Assembly (NCBI GenBank): GCA_950022295.1
Contig: OX465598.1
Location: 3,968,001-4,032,000, forward strand
DNA: 64,000 nucleotides
Direction of reading: 5' to 3'
Source: Bromus sterilis
Lineage: Eukaryota; Streptophyta; Magnoliopsida; Poales; Poaceae
Shown here: positions 19,787 to 29,803 of the stretch, one piece after another
Position numbering within the stretch: the stretch's first letter is position 1
How the letters are laid out: each line of letters opens with the position of its first letter
The notes under the pieces: generated by a model
The model's input: the letters and a program-made list of their open reading frames with translations, nothing else
Told to the model about the DNA's origin: nothing
Databases searched by the model: none
Made by a program: the position numbers and the translations under genes

Positions 19787-21432
19787 GCATTATTCCAAGT
19801 TTGTTGGTTTTTATGGTTACTAGGACATAAATTAGGATGCAACATGAAGGTTTTCTATTTTTTCGAAAAAAAATTGAATTGTTTAAGCACCGATTTCAAA
19901 ATGCGGTCAAAACGGGGGAGGGGGGCATGACCGGTGATAGCTAGGGGTGGAATCTTGCAAACCTCTTGGTAGATCTCTGATGAAATGAGTACTTGTGCAC
20001 CTAGAAATGATTTTTTGAAAAAATAAAGAGCAAACTATCAAATACTTGTAGTTCAAATTTCACCCCGTTCTAACTAAATCGGCGGCAATTTGTCTTTTTC
20101 AGCAGAGGTGTATAGGAAACATTTTACATGGAAAATTTGGTCAATTGTTAATATAATATGGTCTAGTATAATACAAAAATGGATTGGTTCAAATTGACAT
20201 CAAATATTTGGTAGATTCTTCACAAAAAGACCCTACTTTCGGCACTCGGAAAACGAAAAATGGATTTTTCGAGGGACGAAAATGAAAACTTCCTTTGGCA
20301 AACTTTTTGGGCATTCAAATATACACACATATGCAAAATATGAGATCATTTGGGGAAACTATCATTTGAAATGAGCTATAACTTCGGCCATTTGGCTTGA
20401 AAGCCATGAACCTTCATACTCGATAGCCCATTTTGAGAAGACTTTTTTAATAGATTTGCATTATTCCAAGTTTGTTGGTTTTTATGGTTACTAGGACATA
20501 AATTAGGATGCAACGCAAAGGTTTTCTATTTTTTTACTTTTTTTGAATTGTTTAAGCACCGATTTCAAAATGCGGTCAAAACGGGGGAGGGGGGCATGGC
20601 CGGTGATAGCTAGGGGTGGAATCTTGCAAACCTCTTGGTAGATCTCTGATGAAATGAGTACTTGTGCACCTAGAAATGATTTTTTGAAAAAATAAAGAGC
20701 AAACTATCAAATACTTGTAGTTCAAATTTCACCTCGTTCCAGCTGAATCGGCGGCAATTTTTCTTTTTCAGCAGAGGTGTATAGGAAACATTTTACATGG
20801 AAACTTTGGCCAATTGTTAATATAATATGGTCTAGTATAATACAAAAATGGATTGGTTCAAATTGACATCAAATATTTGGTAGATTCTTCACAAAAAGAC
20901 CCTACTTTCGGCACTCGGAAAATGAAAAATGGATTTTTCGTGCGACGAAAATGAAAACTTCCTTTGCCAAACTTGTAGGGCATTCAAATATACACACATA
21001 TGCAAAATATAAGATCATTTGGGGAAACTATCATTTGAAATGAGCTATAACTTTGGCCATTTGGCTTGAAAGCCATGAACCTTCATACTCGATAGCCCAT
21101 TTTGAGAAGACTTTTTTAATAGATTTGCATTATTCCAAGTTTGTTGGTTTTTATGGTTACTAGGACATAAATTAGGATGCAACGCAAAGGTTTTCTATTT
21201 TTTTTTGATTTGTTTTGAATTTTTTAAGCACCGATTTCAAAATGTGGTCAAAACGGGGGAGGGGGGCATGACCGGTGATAGCTAGGGGTGGAATCTTGCA
21301 AACCTCTTGGTAGATCTCTGATGAAATGAGTACTTGTGCACCTAGAAATGATTTTTTGAAAAAATAAAGAGCAAACTATCAAATACTTGTAGTTCAAATT
21401 TCACCCCGTTCTAACTAAATCGGCGGCAATTT
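19787..21432 (+). repeat. 670-bp tandem repeat, about 2.5 units
   Basis: Units start with GCATTATTCCAAGTTTGTTG at 19787, 20458 and 21127, i.e. periods of 671 and 669 bp. The third unit stops near GGCGGCAATTTG at 21432. Units are highly similar, including a long AAACGGGGGAGGGGGGCATG block. No gene is encoded. It lies between two CACTA ends and is probably internal transposon sequence. Confidence 0.85.
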
Positions 21433-22633
21433 GTAAAATGGGCATAACTTTTGCATACGAACTCCGATGAAAAAGGTTTTTATATGAAAAATCATCCATT
21501 CAAAAAGTTATATCCAAATTCAATTGGGGAAATCACGTTGAAGATTTTTAGAATCCTCAAAAACCTACCAAGAAAAAAGTTATAATGCTTTTAAGATTTG
21601 GAGGCCAAAAAATTCGAAAAAAATTAACCTTAGTAGTGGCGCACGTAGAAAAATGCGCCACTATTAAGGATCTTCCCGCCTTAAAAATGTAAAACAAACC
21701 AAATTTTTTTAATGGTGACGCATTTTGCATGGTGCACAACCCATAAGGAATATATAATGGCCGGCCGGCCTCCTTCTCCTTCTTATCTCTTCATTCTTAT
21801 CCTTCTCTCCCCCACCATCTCCTCCTCCTCTTCATCTTCTCCATGGCGCCCTCCTCCTCCATGGCTCCTCCTTCATGGCTCCTCCTCCAAGGTTCCTCCT
21901 CCTTCAAGGGTCTTCTTCTTCCCTCGTCCATTGTTCCTCCTCCTCCAAGGTTCCCCCTCTTCCAAGACATAAAGGCTCCATGGCTCCTCCTCCTCCCTTT
22001 TCTCCATGACTTCTCCTCCTCCTTCCTCCATGTCTCCTCCTCCTCCCTTCCCCCCTGGCTCTTTATCCATGACTCCTCCTCCTCCTCCCTTCCTCCATGG
22101 CCCTCCATCAATCTAATTCGGAGAATAAAAACGAGCAAAACAATTGGCTAGATGAATGGAACATATAATTCAGAAAACAAAACGGGCAAAGAAAAGAAAA
22201 AAATCATGATTCAAATCCAGATTAACAATTCAAAAAAAGTTAATAGTGACGCAACTACAAAATACGCCACTAATAACAGGCTTAATAGTGACGCATTTCA
22301 GAATGCGCCACGACTAAGAGTTTTAGAGATGACGCATTTGAAATGCGCCACTATTAAGCCTTTAGTAGTGGCTTGTCCTTAATGATGCATCTATAATGCG
22401 CCACCATAAACAAAAACAGATTTGCTAGGGCACATCTAGATGTGCTCTAAGATAGAGCACATCTAAATCCTATACTATTGATTTTACATAAAGATTCATT
22501 TAGATATATTTATTATATTTTTTCGTTTTCTTTCTAGTTTGATTGAACACTTAGATGTGCTCTAACTAGAGCACATCTAGATGTGCCCTAGACAAACCCA
22601 ATGACGTCACTATAAGGATTTTTTCTAGTAGTG
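21432..22633 (+). mobile_element. CACTA 3' part (GCGCCACTA family), 5' end missing
   Basis: Ends GGATTTTTTCTAGTAGTG at 22633 and contains AATGCGCCACTA/TAGTGGCGCA repeats at 21632-21665 and 22245-22405, like the complete element at 10243-11641. A C/T-rich stretch at 21765-22110 gives Ser/Pro-rich frames that look compositional. No CACTACTAG start was found, and the bases flanking the two CACTA ends (TTA at 19271, AAT at 22634) do not match, so 19274-22633 is a chimera of two elements. Confidence 0.7.
22425..22591. mobile_element. MITE with 25-bp inverted ends
   Basis: Ends are CTAGGGCACATCTAGATGTG and its inverse, continuing into CTCTA/TAGAG; the end itself is palindromic (CACATCTAGATGTG). 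The interior is AT-rich. No clear target duplication, so the superfamily is not assigned (Mutator-like is possible). It lies inside the CACTA 3' part. Confidence 0.65.
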
Positions 22634-22681
22634 AATACAGAATAGGGTAGTCCCGGTCGCTTCGATAATTGAAACACACGA

Positions 22682-22720
22682 ATCTTTGCATGACAAAAGA
22701 CCATCTTTGCATGACAAAAG
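22682..22720 (+). promoter_or_regulatory. Tandem 18-bp promoter repeat, MATH copy 3
   Basis: ATCTTTGCATGACAAAAG twice with a 3-bp spacer (ACC here instead of ATC), about 230-265 bp before the ATG, although the surrounding promoter has diverged from copies 1 and 2. Confidence 0.45.
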
Positions 22721-22948
22721 CATGTGCATGATTTAATCTGTTTGGCGTTGCGACTTGCGCGCATGCATGGACGTGATCTTTGCAAACTCGCTTTAGGACA
22801 CGATAGGAACCAGAATCCTTTGTAACGTTAGAAGAGAGATAATACTACGTATATGACTCCAATCCGGACTCGGATCTTTGGGACGTTAGAACATATATAC
22901 AGGTACCAAGCTAGCTAACTGGGACGTAGGTGAGGCAATATTATTATT

Positions 22949-23917
22949 ATGGGTGCCACCGCTAGCCGATCGGAGCCGATGACGACGGTGGTGCCGGTCT
23001 ACAGGTACTCCAATCTGGTGCGGGCGCCTCACAGGACGACTGTGAGAAAACTCTACTTCCGCGACCTTGTCTGGGATCTCAGAGTGTCGCCGATGAGTTG
23101 TGATGAGGACGGCCTAGCGGACAGCTTGGCCGTGTCGGTCTCCATCGACTTGACGCGGCACGGCTTCGATTCCGCCGTCGGCACCCACATCACCATCGAA
23201 ATCGTCGACGCCACCTACGAGGAGCACACCGTCTTCCACACTGAGAGCGACCCGGCAACGATGCAAGATGCCCAAGAGTGCTGGATGGTGTGCCTGCTCG
23301 TGAGCAGGAGGGAGCTGGAGGCGTCGTCCTGCGTGCTTGCCTCCCTCGACACCTTCTCCGTCAGGTGCACCCTCAAGAAGATCCACCAGGCGGCAGCAAG
23401 CAGGTGGCCGCGCCTCCTCCCAAACTTTTCGAAATCCAAGGCCCCCGCCGTCTTGCCGCAGGTCGCCATGGCCGGCTCCCACACGCTGACCATCGGCAGC
23501 GTCTCCAAGCTTAGGGCGGCGCTCAAGGACGGGGAGAGCGTCTACTCTACGCACTTCGTCGTGGGAGGCAACACATGGTACTTGAAATTCTTCCCCTGCT
23601 ATAAACGGACCTCCCAGCTGGACCTCTTTCGCGCCAGAAAGGCGGACGAGACGCCGACGACGACGGCGGAGTTCAGCTTTGAGCTCCAGGGAGCGGTGAA
23701 CTTGGCGTCCCAGAAGATGAGCCACACCTTCGACCGCGACAACAATTACTTCTACAATTACAAGCTGGAGGAAATTGCTGGGTCGTCGCCCATGGACGAC
23801 GACCGCCTCGTTATTCGGTGCTACCTCGCCGTTATCATGCCGGAGGAGATTCCGACCGCCGCCCCCACACGCACCGAGTCAGTGACGACTCCTTTGCTTA
23901 GCGCCATGCATGCCTAG
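22949..23917 (+). CDS. MATH-domain protein, tandem copy 3
   Basis: Single exon, 322 residues, two MATH-like domains (about 15-145 and 177-298), no BTB domain. The first ~95 residues diverge from copies 1 and 2 (VVPVYRYSNLVRAPHRTTVR, DLTRHGFDS) while the rest is almost the same as copy 1, down to near-identity at the nucleotide level from about 23225 on. Its 3' flank follows copy 2, not copy 1. The frame is intact. This mosaic pattern points to gene conversion or unequal crossing over. Confidence 0.8.
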   Translation: MGATASRSEPMTTVVPVYRYSNLVRAPHRTTVRKLYFRDLVWDLRVSPMSCDEDGLADSLAVSVSIDLTRHGFDSAVGTHITIEIVDATYEEHTVFHTESDPATMQDAQECWMVCLLVSRRELEASSCVLASLDTFSVRCTLKKIHQAAASRWPRLLPNFSKSKAPAVLPQVAMAGSHTLTIGSVSKLRAALKDGESVYSTHFVVGGNTWYLKFFPCYKRTSQLDLFRARKADETPTTTAEFSFELQGAVNLASQKMSHTFDRDNNYFYNYKLEEIAGSSPMDDDRLVIRCYLAVIMPEEIPTAAPTRTESVTTPLLSAMHA

Positions 23918-23939
23918 CTAGTTTTAGATTGGCTTATAC

Positions 23940-24065
23940 GGTTTTGGACATCTTCCTCTTCTATAATGATAATTGCATCTGGTTCTCCTTCAGCGTCTTT
24001 AGAAACGAGTTCCTGCAGTTCATCCTCAATATCAAAAATACTATGCATTGTGCCATCCTATAGCC
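23940..24065 (-). pseudogene. Protein-like fragment downstream of MATH copy 3
   Basis: The minus strand reads MHSIFDIEDELQELVSK then DAEGEPDAIIIIEEEDV, homologous to the fragment after copy 2 with one residue fewer. Parent unknown. Confidence 0.35.
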
Positions 24066-24153
24066 ACTCCTCCATCTGTAATGTACTCTACCATCTTGAT
24101 GCACTCGCCAATCATCATCAACCACTGTTTCAAACTTCACGCCACCAAATCCC

Positions 24154-24490
24154 CACTACGGGAGAGTAGGCTGACGCCTACGGCCGAAACCTACGCCGAC
24201 GGCCAAAGGTCGGGGCCGTCGGCGTAGACGGCTGGCTCGTCAGCCCTGGTGGTGGGCCGTCGGCGACCCAAAGCCGTCGGCATAGCCAACCCTAGGCCGA
24301 GGGCCGCCGTCGGCGTAGATAGGCCGTCGGCGTAGGCCCATGTTAGGCCGACGGCCGCCGTCGGCGTTTACCGGGCCGGCGGCGTAGGCCTGCAAGGTGG
24401 GCCCGGGCGACGGCCGGCCGTTACGGCGTCAGCCCATCAGGGGCTACGCCGACGGCCCCGACCTTTGGCCGTCGGCGTAGACCCCGGGTT
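24154..24490 (+). repeat. CACTA 3 left subterminal repeats
   Basis: Around 17 copies of GCCGACGGC/GCCGTCGGC motifs, most within the longer CTACGCCGACGGCC. They are followed by a T-rich tract. Confidence 0.8.
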
Positions 24491-24719
24491 GTGTTTTTTT
24501 TTTTCGTTTTTTTTTTCTTTTGTTTAACTATTTAATCTTATATTACTAATACTAATACATCAAATAATATTGGAAATGGAATTATAGTATATATCATCTC
24601 ATTTCAACACTCGATATACGTATGCCTCTTTATTAATTCTTTTAATGTCTATTAATTAATACATAAAATAATATAATAACAAATTATAATACTAAATTAA
24701 AATATATTATGCTACTATT

Positions 24720-27700
24720 ACTATATTAATATGCATGCTCCACAGTTGTACCTCGTGCCGAGAAAGCTATAAGAGTACACCGCCGGCCCCCTCCCGACCG
24801 GCCCCGGCCTCGCTCTCGGACTAAGCCGGGTTTCGGTGAAGAAAGACCGCCGTAGTACTGCATTAACTTGCATGTGATTAATTGTAGGGTATGTGTCCAA
24901 GTGTGGTGTAAGATCAATACATAAATGCAATGTCTAGCTCTTTGGTGTGATCATTTTCACATTCATGTGATAACACTATTCAAAGTCATGGACATGTAGG
25001 TGGAAATACACCCGTTTGCGGGTATTCCGGGGGCTACGAAAGGTTACAAGGTCCCAACCTTGTTTTCCATGTAGTTTTGTCCTAAACAAATCTTAACAAA
25101 CCAAAAAGTACATTGTTGAAACATCATGCGGAGAAAGCTATAGGGGTAGACCGCCAGGCCCCCCTCCGAAGCAGGATGTCGCAGGTGAATAACCGCCAGA
25201 GCGTCGGAATCCCACAAAAATTTGCATGTGGACCTAGTTTATGTGTTCAAGTGTGGTGGAAGGCCCATAGATGCAAAACATAGATCCCGGGTGTGACCTT
25301 CTTCATACATGAATGCGATAACACTTGGAAAAAGATTTGTGCACACGTGTAGACGTGTACTACTCCCGGAGGTGAATGATCTTGTGCTGAAATGTGTCCA
25401 ACCTTGCTTCTCCATGTATACATATGTGCTAAACAAGCACAGATGGAGACAAGAAGTCCATTGGTCCACCCTGGTACGGCGAAAGCTATAGGGGTAGACC
25501 TGATGCCCCCCCCCCCGATCGTCTACCCCCCTAGATATTCTCCGGATGGGGGTAGCCCGGTGGACATTTGTGTTGGGTTGTGTTTGGTTAGGTCATAGCT
25601 AGGGTCATTACAAACCATGTCTGTGTTCCGATGCCCTGATTAAGCTATCGGTGTTTCCTATGTATAAACAGGTACCGCGCGGGCCCGGATCGTCTGCCTC
25701 CCTAGCTAGATGCTTGCAAAGAGCAGAAAGGTTTGCTCCAGGGCGAAGATCTTGAGCAAGAGCAGGACACTGATGAGCCAGTGAAGAAAAGAGGTGGTTG
25801 TGGTGCTCAGCAGCCAAATATCACAGTTGATGGTATGAAGATGGTTGCAGAGTTTAAAACAACACAGAAGAAAACTGATGAACAAGGTGAAATGCATGTG
25901 TCCAACCTTGTGCTTCTCCATGTACATATGTGCTAAACAAGCACAGATGGAGACAAGAAGTCCATTGGTCCACCCTGGTACGGCGAAAGCTATAGGGGTA
26001 GACCTGCTGGTCCCCCCGATCGTCTACCCCCCTAGATATTCTCCGGATGGGGGTAGCCCGGTGGACATTTGTGTTGGGTTGTGTTTGGTTAGGTCATAGC
26101 TAGGGTCATTACAAACCATGTCTGTGTTCCGATGCCCTGGTTAAGCTATCGGTGTTTCCTATGTATAAACCGGTACCCGCGCGGGCCCGGATCGTCTGCC
26201 TCCCTAGCTAGATGCTTGCAAAGAGCAGAAAGGTTTGCTCCAGGGTGAAGATCTTGAGCAAGAGCAGGACACTGATGATCCAGTGAAGAAAATAGGTGGT
26301 TGTGGTGCTCAGCAGCCAAATATCACAGTTGATGGTATGAAGATGGTTGTAGAGTTTAAAACAACACAGAAGAAAACTGATGAACAAGGTGAAATGCATG
26401 TTTCCAACCTTGTGCTTCTCCATGTACATATGTGCTAAACAAGCACAGATGGAGACAAGAAGTCCATTGGTCCACCCTGGTACGGCGAAAGCTATAGGGG
26501 TAGACCTGCTGGTCCCCCCGATCGTCTACCCCCCTAGATATTCTCCGGATGGGGGTAGCCCGGTGGACATTTGTGTTGGGTTGTGTTTGGTTAGGTCATA
26601 GCTAGGGTCATTACAAACCATGTCTGTGTTCCGATGCCCTGGTTAAGCTATCGGTGTTTCCTATGTATAAACCGGTACCGCGCGGGCCCGGATCGTCTGC
26701 CTCCCTAGCTAGATGCTTGCAAAGAGCAGAAAGGTTTGCTCCAGGGTGAATAATGTGGTGAAATGTGTTTATTTGTAGATGGCATATGTAGGTCATGTGT
26801 CTGACGTTGTTCACGGACATGGGCTAACACTTAGTAAAATCGTCGATCCGTATGTGGAAACTCCCGGTACGGGTCTACCGGTGTGAATAATGTGGTTAAA
26901 TGTGTTCAACCTTGGTTTTCCATGTACATATGTGCTAACCAAACATAGATAGATAAAAAAGTCCATTGGTCCATCCTCGTACGGAGAAAGCTATAAGGGT
27001 AGATCTGCGGGCCCCCCCGATCTAGGGTTTCGGAGGTGAATGACCGTCGGAGGGCCGGAATCATTGGAAAACCTGCATGTGGAGCTAGGTTATGTTTATA
27101 AGTGTGATTTAATGTTTGTAGATGGCATATGTAGGTCATGTGTCTGACGTTGTTCACGGACATGGGCTAACACTTAGTAAAATCGTCGATCCGTATGTGG
27201 AAACTCCCGGTACGGGTCTACCGGTGTGAATAATGTGGTGAAATGTGTTCAACCTTGGTTTTCCATGTACATATGTGCTAACCAAACATAGATAGATAAA
27301 AAAGTCCATTGGTCCATCCTCGTACGGAGAAAGCTATAAGGGTAGATCTGCGCCCCCCCCCCCCCCGATCTAGGGTTTCTGAGCTGAATGACCGTCGGAG
27401 GGCCGGAATCATTGGAAAACCTGCATGTGGAGCTAGGTTATGTTTATAAGTGTGATTTAATGTTTGTAGATGGCATATGTAGGTCATGTGTCTGACGTTG
27501 TTCACGGACATGGGCTAACACTTAGTAAAATCGTCGATCCGTATGCGGAAACTCCCGGTACGGGTCTACCGGTGTGAATAATGTGATGAAATGTGTTCAA
27601 CCTTGGTTTTCCATGTACATATGTGCTAACCAAACATAGATAGATAAAAAAGTCCATTGGTCCATCCTCGTACGGAGAAAGCTATAAGGGTAGATCAGCG

Positions 27701-28060
27701 GGCCCCCCCGATCTAGGGTTTCGGAGGTGAATGACCGTCGGAGGGCCGGAATCATTGGAAAACCTGCATGTGGAGCTAGGTTATGTTTATAAGTGTGATT
27801 TAATGTTTGTAGATGGCATATGTAGGTCATGTGTCTGACGTTGTTCACGGACATGGGCTAACACTTAGTAAAAAACATAGATACAGAAAAAAAATCGAAT
27901 TATCGACCCTCGTACGGAGAAAGCTATAGGGGTAGATCTGCGGGTCTCCTCGATCTAGGGTTTCGCCGGAGGAAGACCGCCGGAGCGTCGGAATCACTGG
28001 AAGGGTACAGGGGTATAGCTTCGGAATTTTAGGGGTATTCCTATTATCCTCTCTATAGTT
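24720..28060. repeat. Nine-unit complex tandem array inside CACTA 3
   Basis: The block GAAAGCTATA(G/A)GGGTAGA recurs near 24762, 25133, 25481, 25985, 26487, 26986, 27329, 27677 and 27919, so the spacing is 371, 348, 504, 502, 499, 343, 348 and 242 bp. The 500-bp units share an extra segment (CTTGAGCAAGAGCAGGACAC). The 345-bp units share CGTTGTTCACGGACATGGGC. Units next to each other are most alike, as expected for stepwise tandem growth. Frames here are repeated shadows and I see no gene. Confidence 0.8.
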
Positions 28061-28239
28061 CAACCGTGTACATTGATTTATGCTTTATCAATAAAATGGA
28101 TCGAAAGCATATTCCGTGAAAAAATAGAGCATGGACAGTTGTACATTTCTTCTTTTTTTTTGATTAATCAATATATAATACGTAAATGGCCACAATTAAG
28201 TCAAAGTGATAGAATTGTACCCCGCAAGAAATACAGAAA

Positions 28240-28345
28240 TTAAAAAAAGCTATAGGCCGACGGCCTGGCCGTCGGCGTAGCCCTAATAAAAAAAAGAAAA
28301 TTGACCTAAGCCGACGGCTAGGCCGTCGGCGTATCCCCGACCCCC
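28240..28345. repeat. Internal second block of subterminal motifs
   Basis: Two inverted pairs GCCGACGGC..GGCCGTCGGC lie directly before the GC-rich leader. In CACTA 1 the subterminal block touches the leader directly, so this looks like the original inner edge of the left end, separated from 24490 by 3.7 kb of inserted or expanded DNA. Confidence 0.55.
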
Positions 28346-28890
28346 ACCTCACCTTATCCTCTCCTCTCACCCACCATTCCCCCGACCCCCACCTTCCCTC
28401 CCTCTCCAACGCGACAGCGCCGCCTCCGACCCACCTCCCTCCGCCGCCCCTCCCGCCGCAAGCCGCCCGACCACCCTCCCCGCCGGCCGGCTGCCGCACC
28501 CTCTCGTCGCTCCGACCCCCGCCCCGACCAGCCTCCCGCCGTCGGCTGCCCCACCCATCCTACCGCCGCCGCCTCCCCCGCCCCGAGCCCCACCCTCTCG
28601 CCGCCGGCCCCCTCACCAGCCCCGAGCCCCACCCACCGCTGCCGCTTGCCCCTCCCCCTCCCGCCCTGAGCTCCCTCACCATCCCCGCCACCTCCCGCCC
28701 ACTCACAGCTCACGTCGCCGGCCGCCCCGCCCCGAGCCCGAGCTCCCACCGCCGCAGCACCGGCCCGAGGCCGAGCTCTCTCTCGCCGGTCGCCCCTCTT
28801 GCCGCCGCCCCGGCCCGAGGTCGGGCTTCTCGAGCTGCTGCCCCGCCTAAGCCCGAGCTCCCTCCCACCGCCGCCGCCCCGAGCCCGGTA
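28340..28890 (+). other. GC-rich leader of CACTA 3
   Basis: C-rich low-complexity DNA ending CCGAGCCCGGTATGCAC, which offers a donor-like GGTATG. It is in the same position as the leader of CACTA 1. The large minus-strand Gly/Arg frames are compositional. Confidence 0.45.
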
Positions 28891-29410
28891 TGCACAATAT
28901 TGCAATTTTTTATTGCTATATATCATTAGCCACTAAACAATGTGGAAGGTCAACATTAACATATTGGCGTATCATTTCTCATAATGCATATACATGTATG
29001 TTAGTACAGAAAATTTGGATGTATTGGTTGAACTTGCTAGCTTATGTTGATATTTGTGTTCGATTGTTGTCATATAGTGTCTTGCGTATATTGTGGACCA
29101 AATTGTAAATTGTTGAGAATCAGAGGCTAAATTGTTGTTTTTATGGGAATTACAGAATTTCTAGGAGCCGTTGTCGTATCGGAGCCCCCTCCGTCGCCTC
29201 GCACCCCCACGTCGTCGATCACGCTTCAAGGTTGAAAATTCATTCACCCCTCTCGTGTAACTAGGTTTATTTTCATGTCTAGATCACCAAGTCAGTCGCG
29301 TCTCCTAGGCGTCATCCCGACTGTAAGCGTTACGCGGATAAATATGCATTAGTGGTCTCGCATATTTTGAACCGTAACGCTTACGGCTTTTATCGGGCAG
29401 TCGGCGGATT

Positions 29411-29601
29411 CGTAGTTGGGTATGGTTCTCGCTGGCTCTTCCTCGATCCGAGACAGGATTTCGGCGGCGCCTCCTTGTTGTTCTCCGGATGCACATTCTC
29501 TCGGCTTTTACTCGAGACGTGTATCGGGAGAGCAGCGGGGAGGTGCTTCCGAAATTCTGCTCGGATCGGGGTAGAGCCAGGGAGAACTTACCCAATCTAC
29601 G
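29411..29601 (+). ncRNA. Long fold-back region in CACTA 3
   Basis: Arms of about 78 nt (29411-29488 against about 29524-29601) around a loop sharing CACANNCTCTCGGCTT and TCGAGACGTG with the CACTA 1 hairpin. Hand alignment: about nine G-U-preserving differences, three mismatches and three single-base gaps. It lies about 136 bp before the TNP2 start codon. Function is inferred only from structure and conservation. Confidence 0.5.
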
Positions 29602-29737
29602 GATCCGGCGGCTGGTTAGGACCCACTTTCCTATTAGACATGTAGGTTGATGCATGCGTAAAAAATGAAGCACTTTAATCTCCCGTTTGATATTAAATGC
29701 TATATTTGTCGTTTGGCCCTCAATAAAGCAGAAGAGG

Positions 29738-29803
29738 ATGGCTGATAATGGGTGGATGTATAGTGGCCGTACTAGTGCTGTTGACAGAACAGCTATAGGG
29801 TGA
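29738..29803 (+). pseudogene. TNP2 transposase N-terminal stub
   Basis: MADNGWMYSGR matches the usual start of plant CACTA TNP2 proteins (a WMY motif within the first ten residues). The frame stops at TGA 29801-29803, where the sequence changes to second-ORF coding in another frame. The body of TNP2 has been deleted. Confidence 0.6.

Noticed and set aside
19274..22633. One intact CACTA element between MATH copies 2 and 3
   Set aside because: Terminal and subterminal motifs belong to two families and the flanking 3-bp sequences do not match.
24720..28060. CRISPR-like or gene-family-like repeated frames
   Set aside because: Units are hundreds of bp, eukaryotic, inside a CACTA element, and the repeated 65-85-residue frames are copies of the same non-coding unit.
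28354..28926. 190-codon Gly/Arg-rich minus-strand frame
   Set aside because: Compositional frame in the C-rich leader of CACTA 3.
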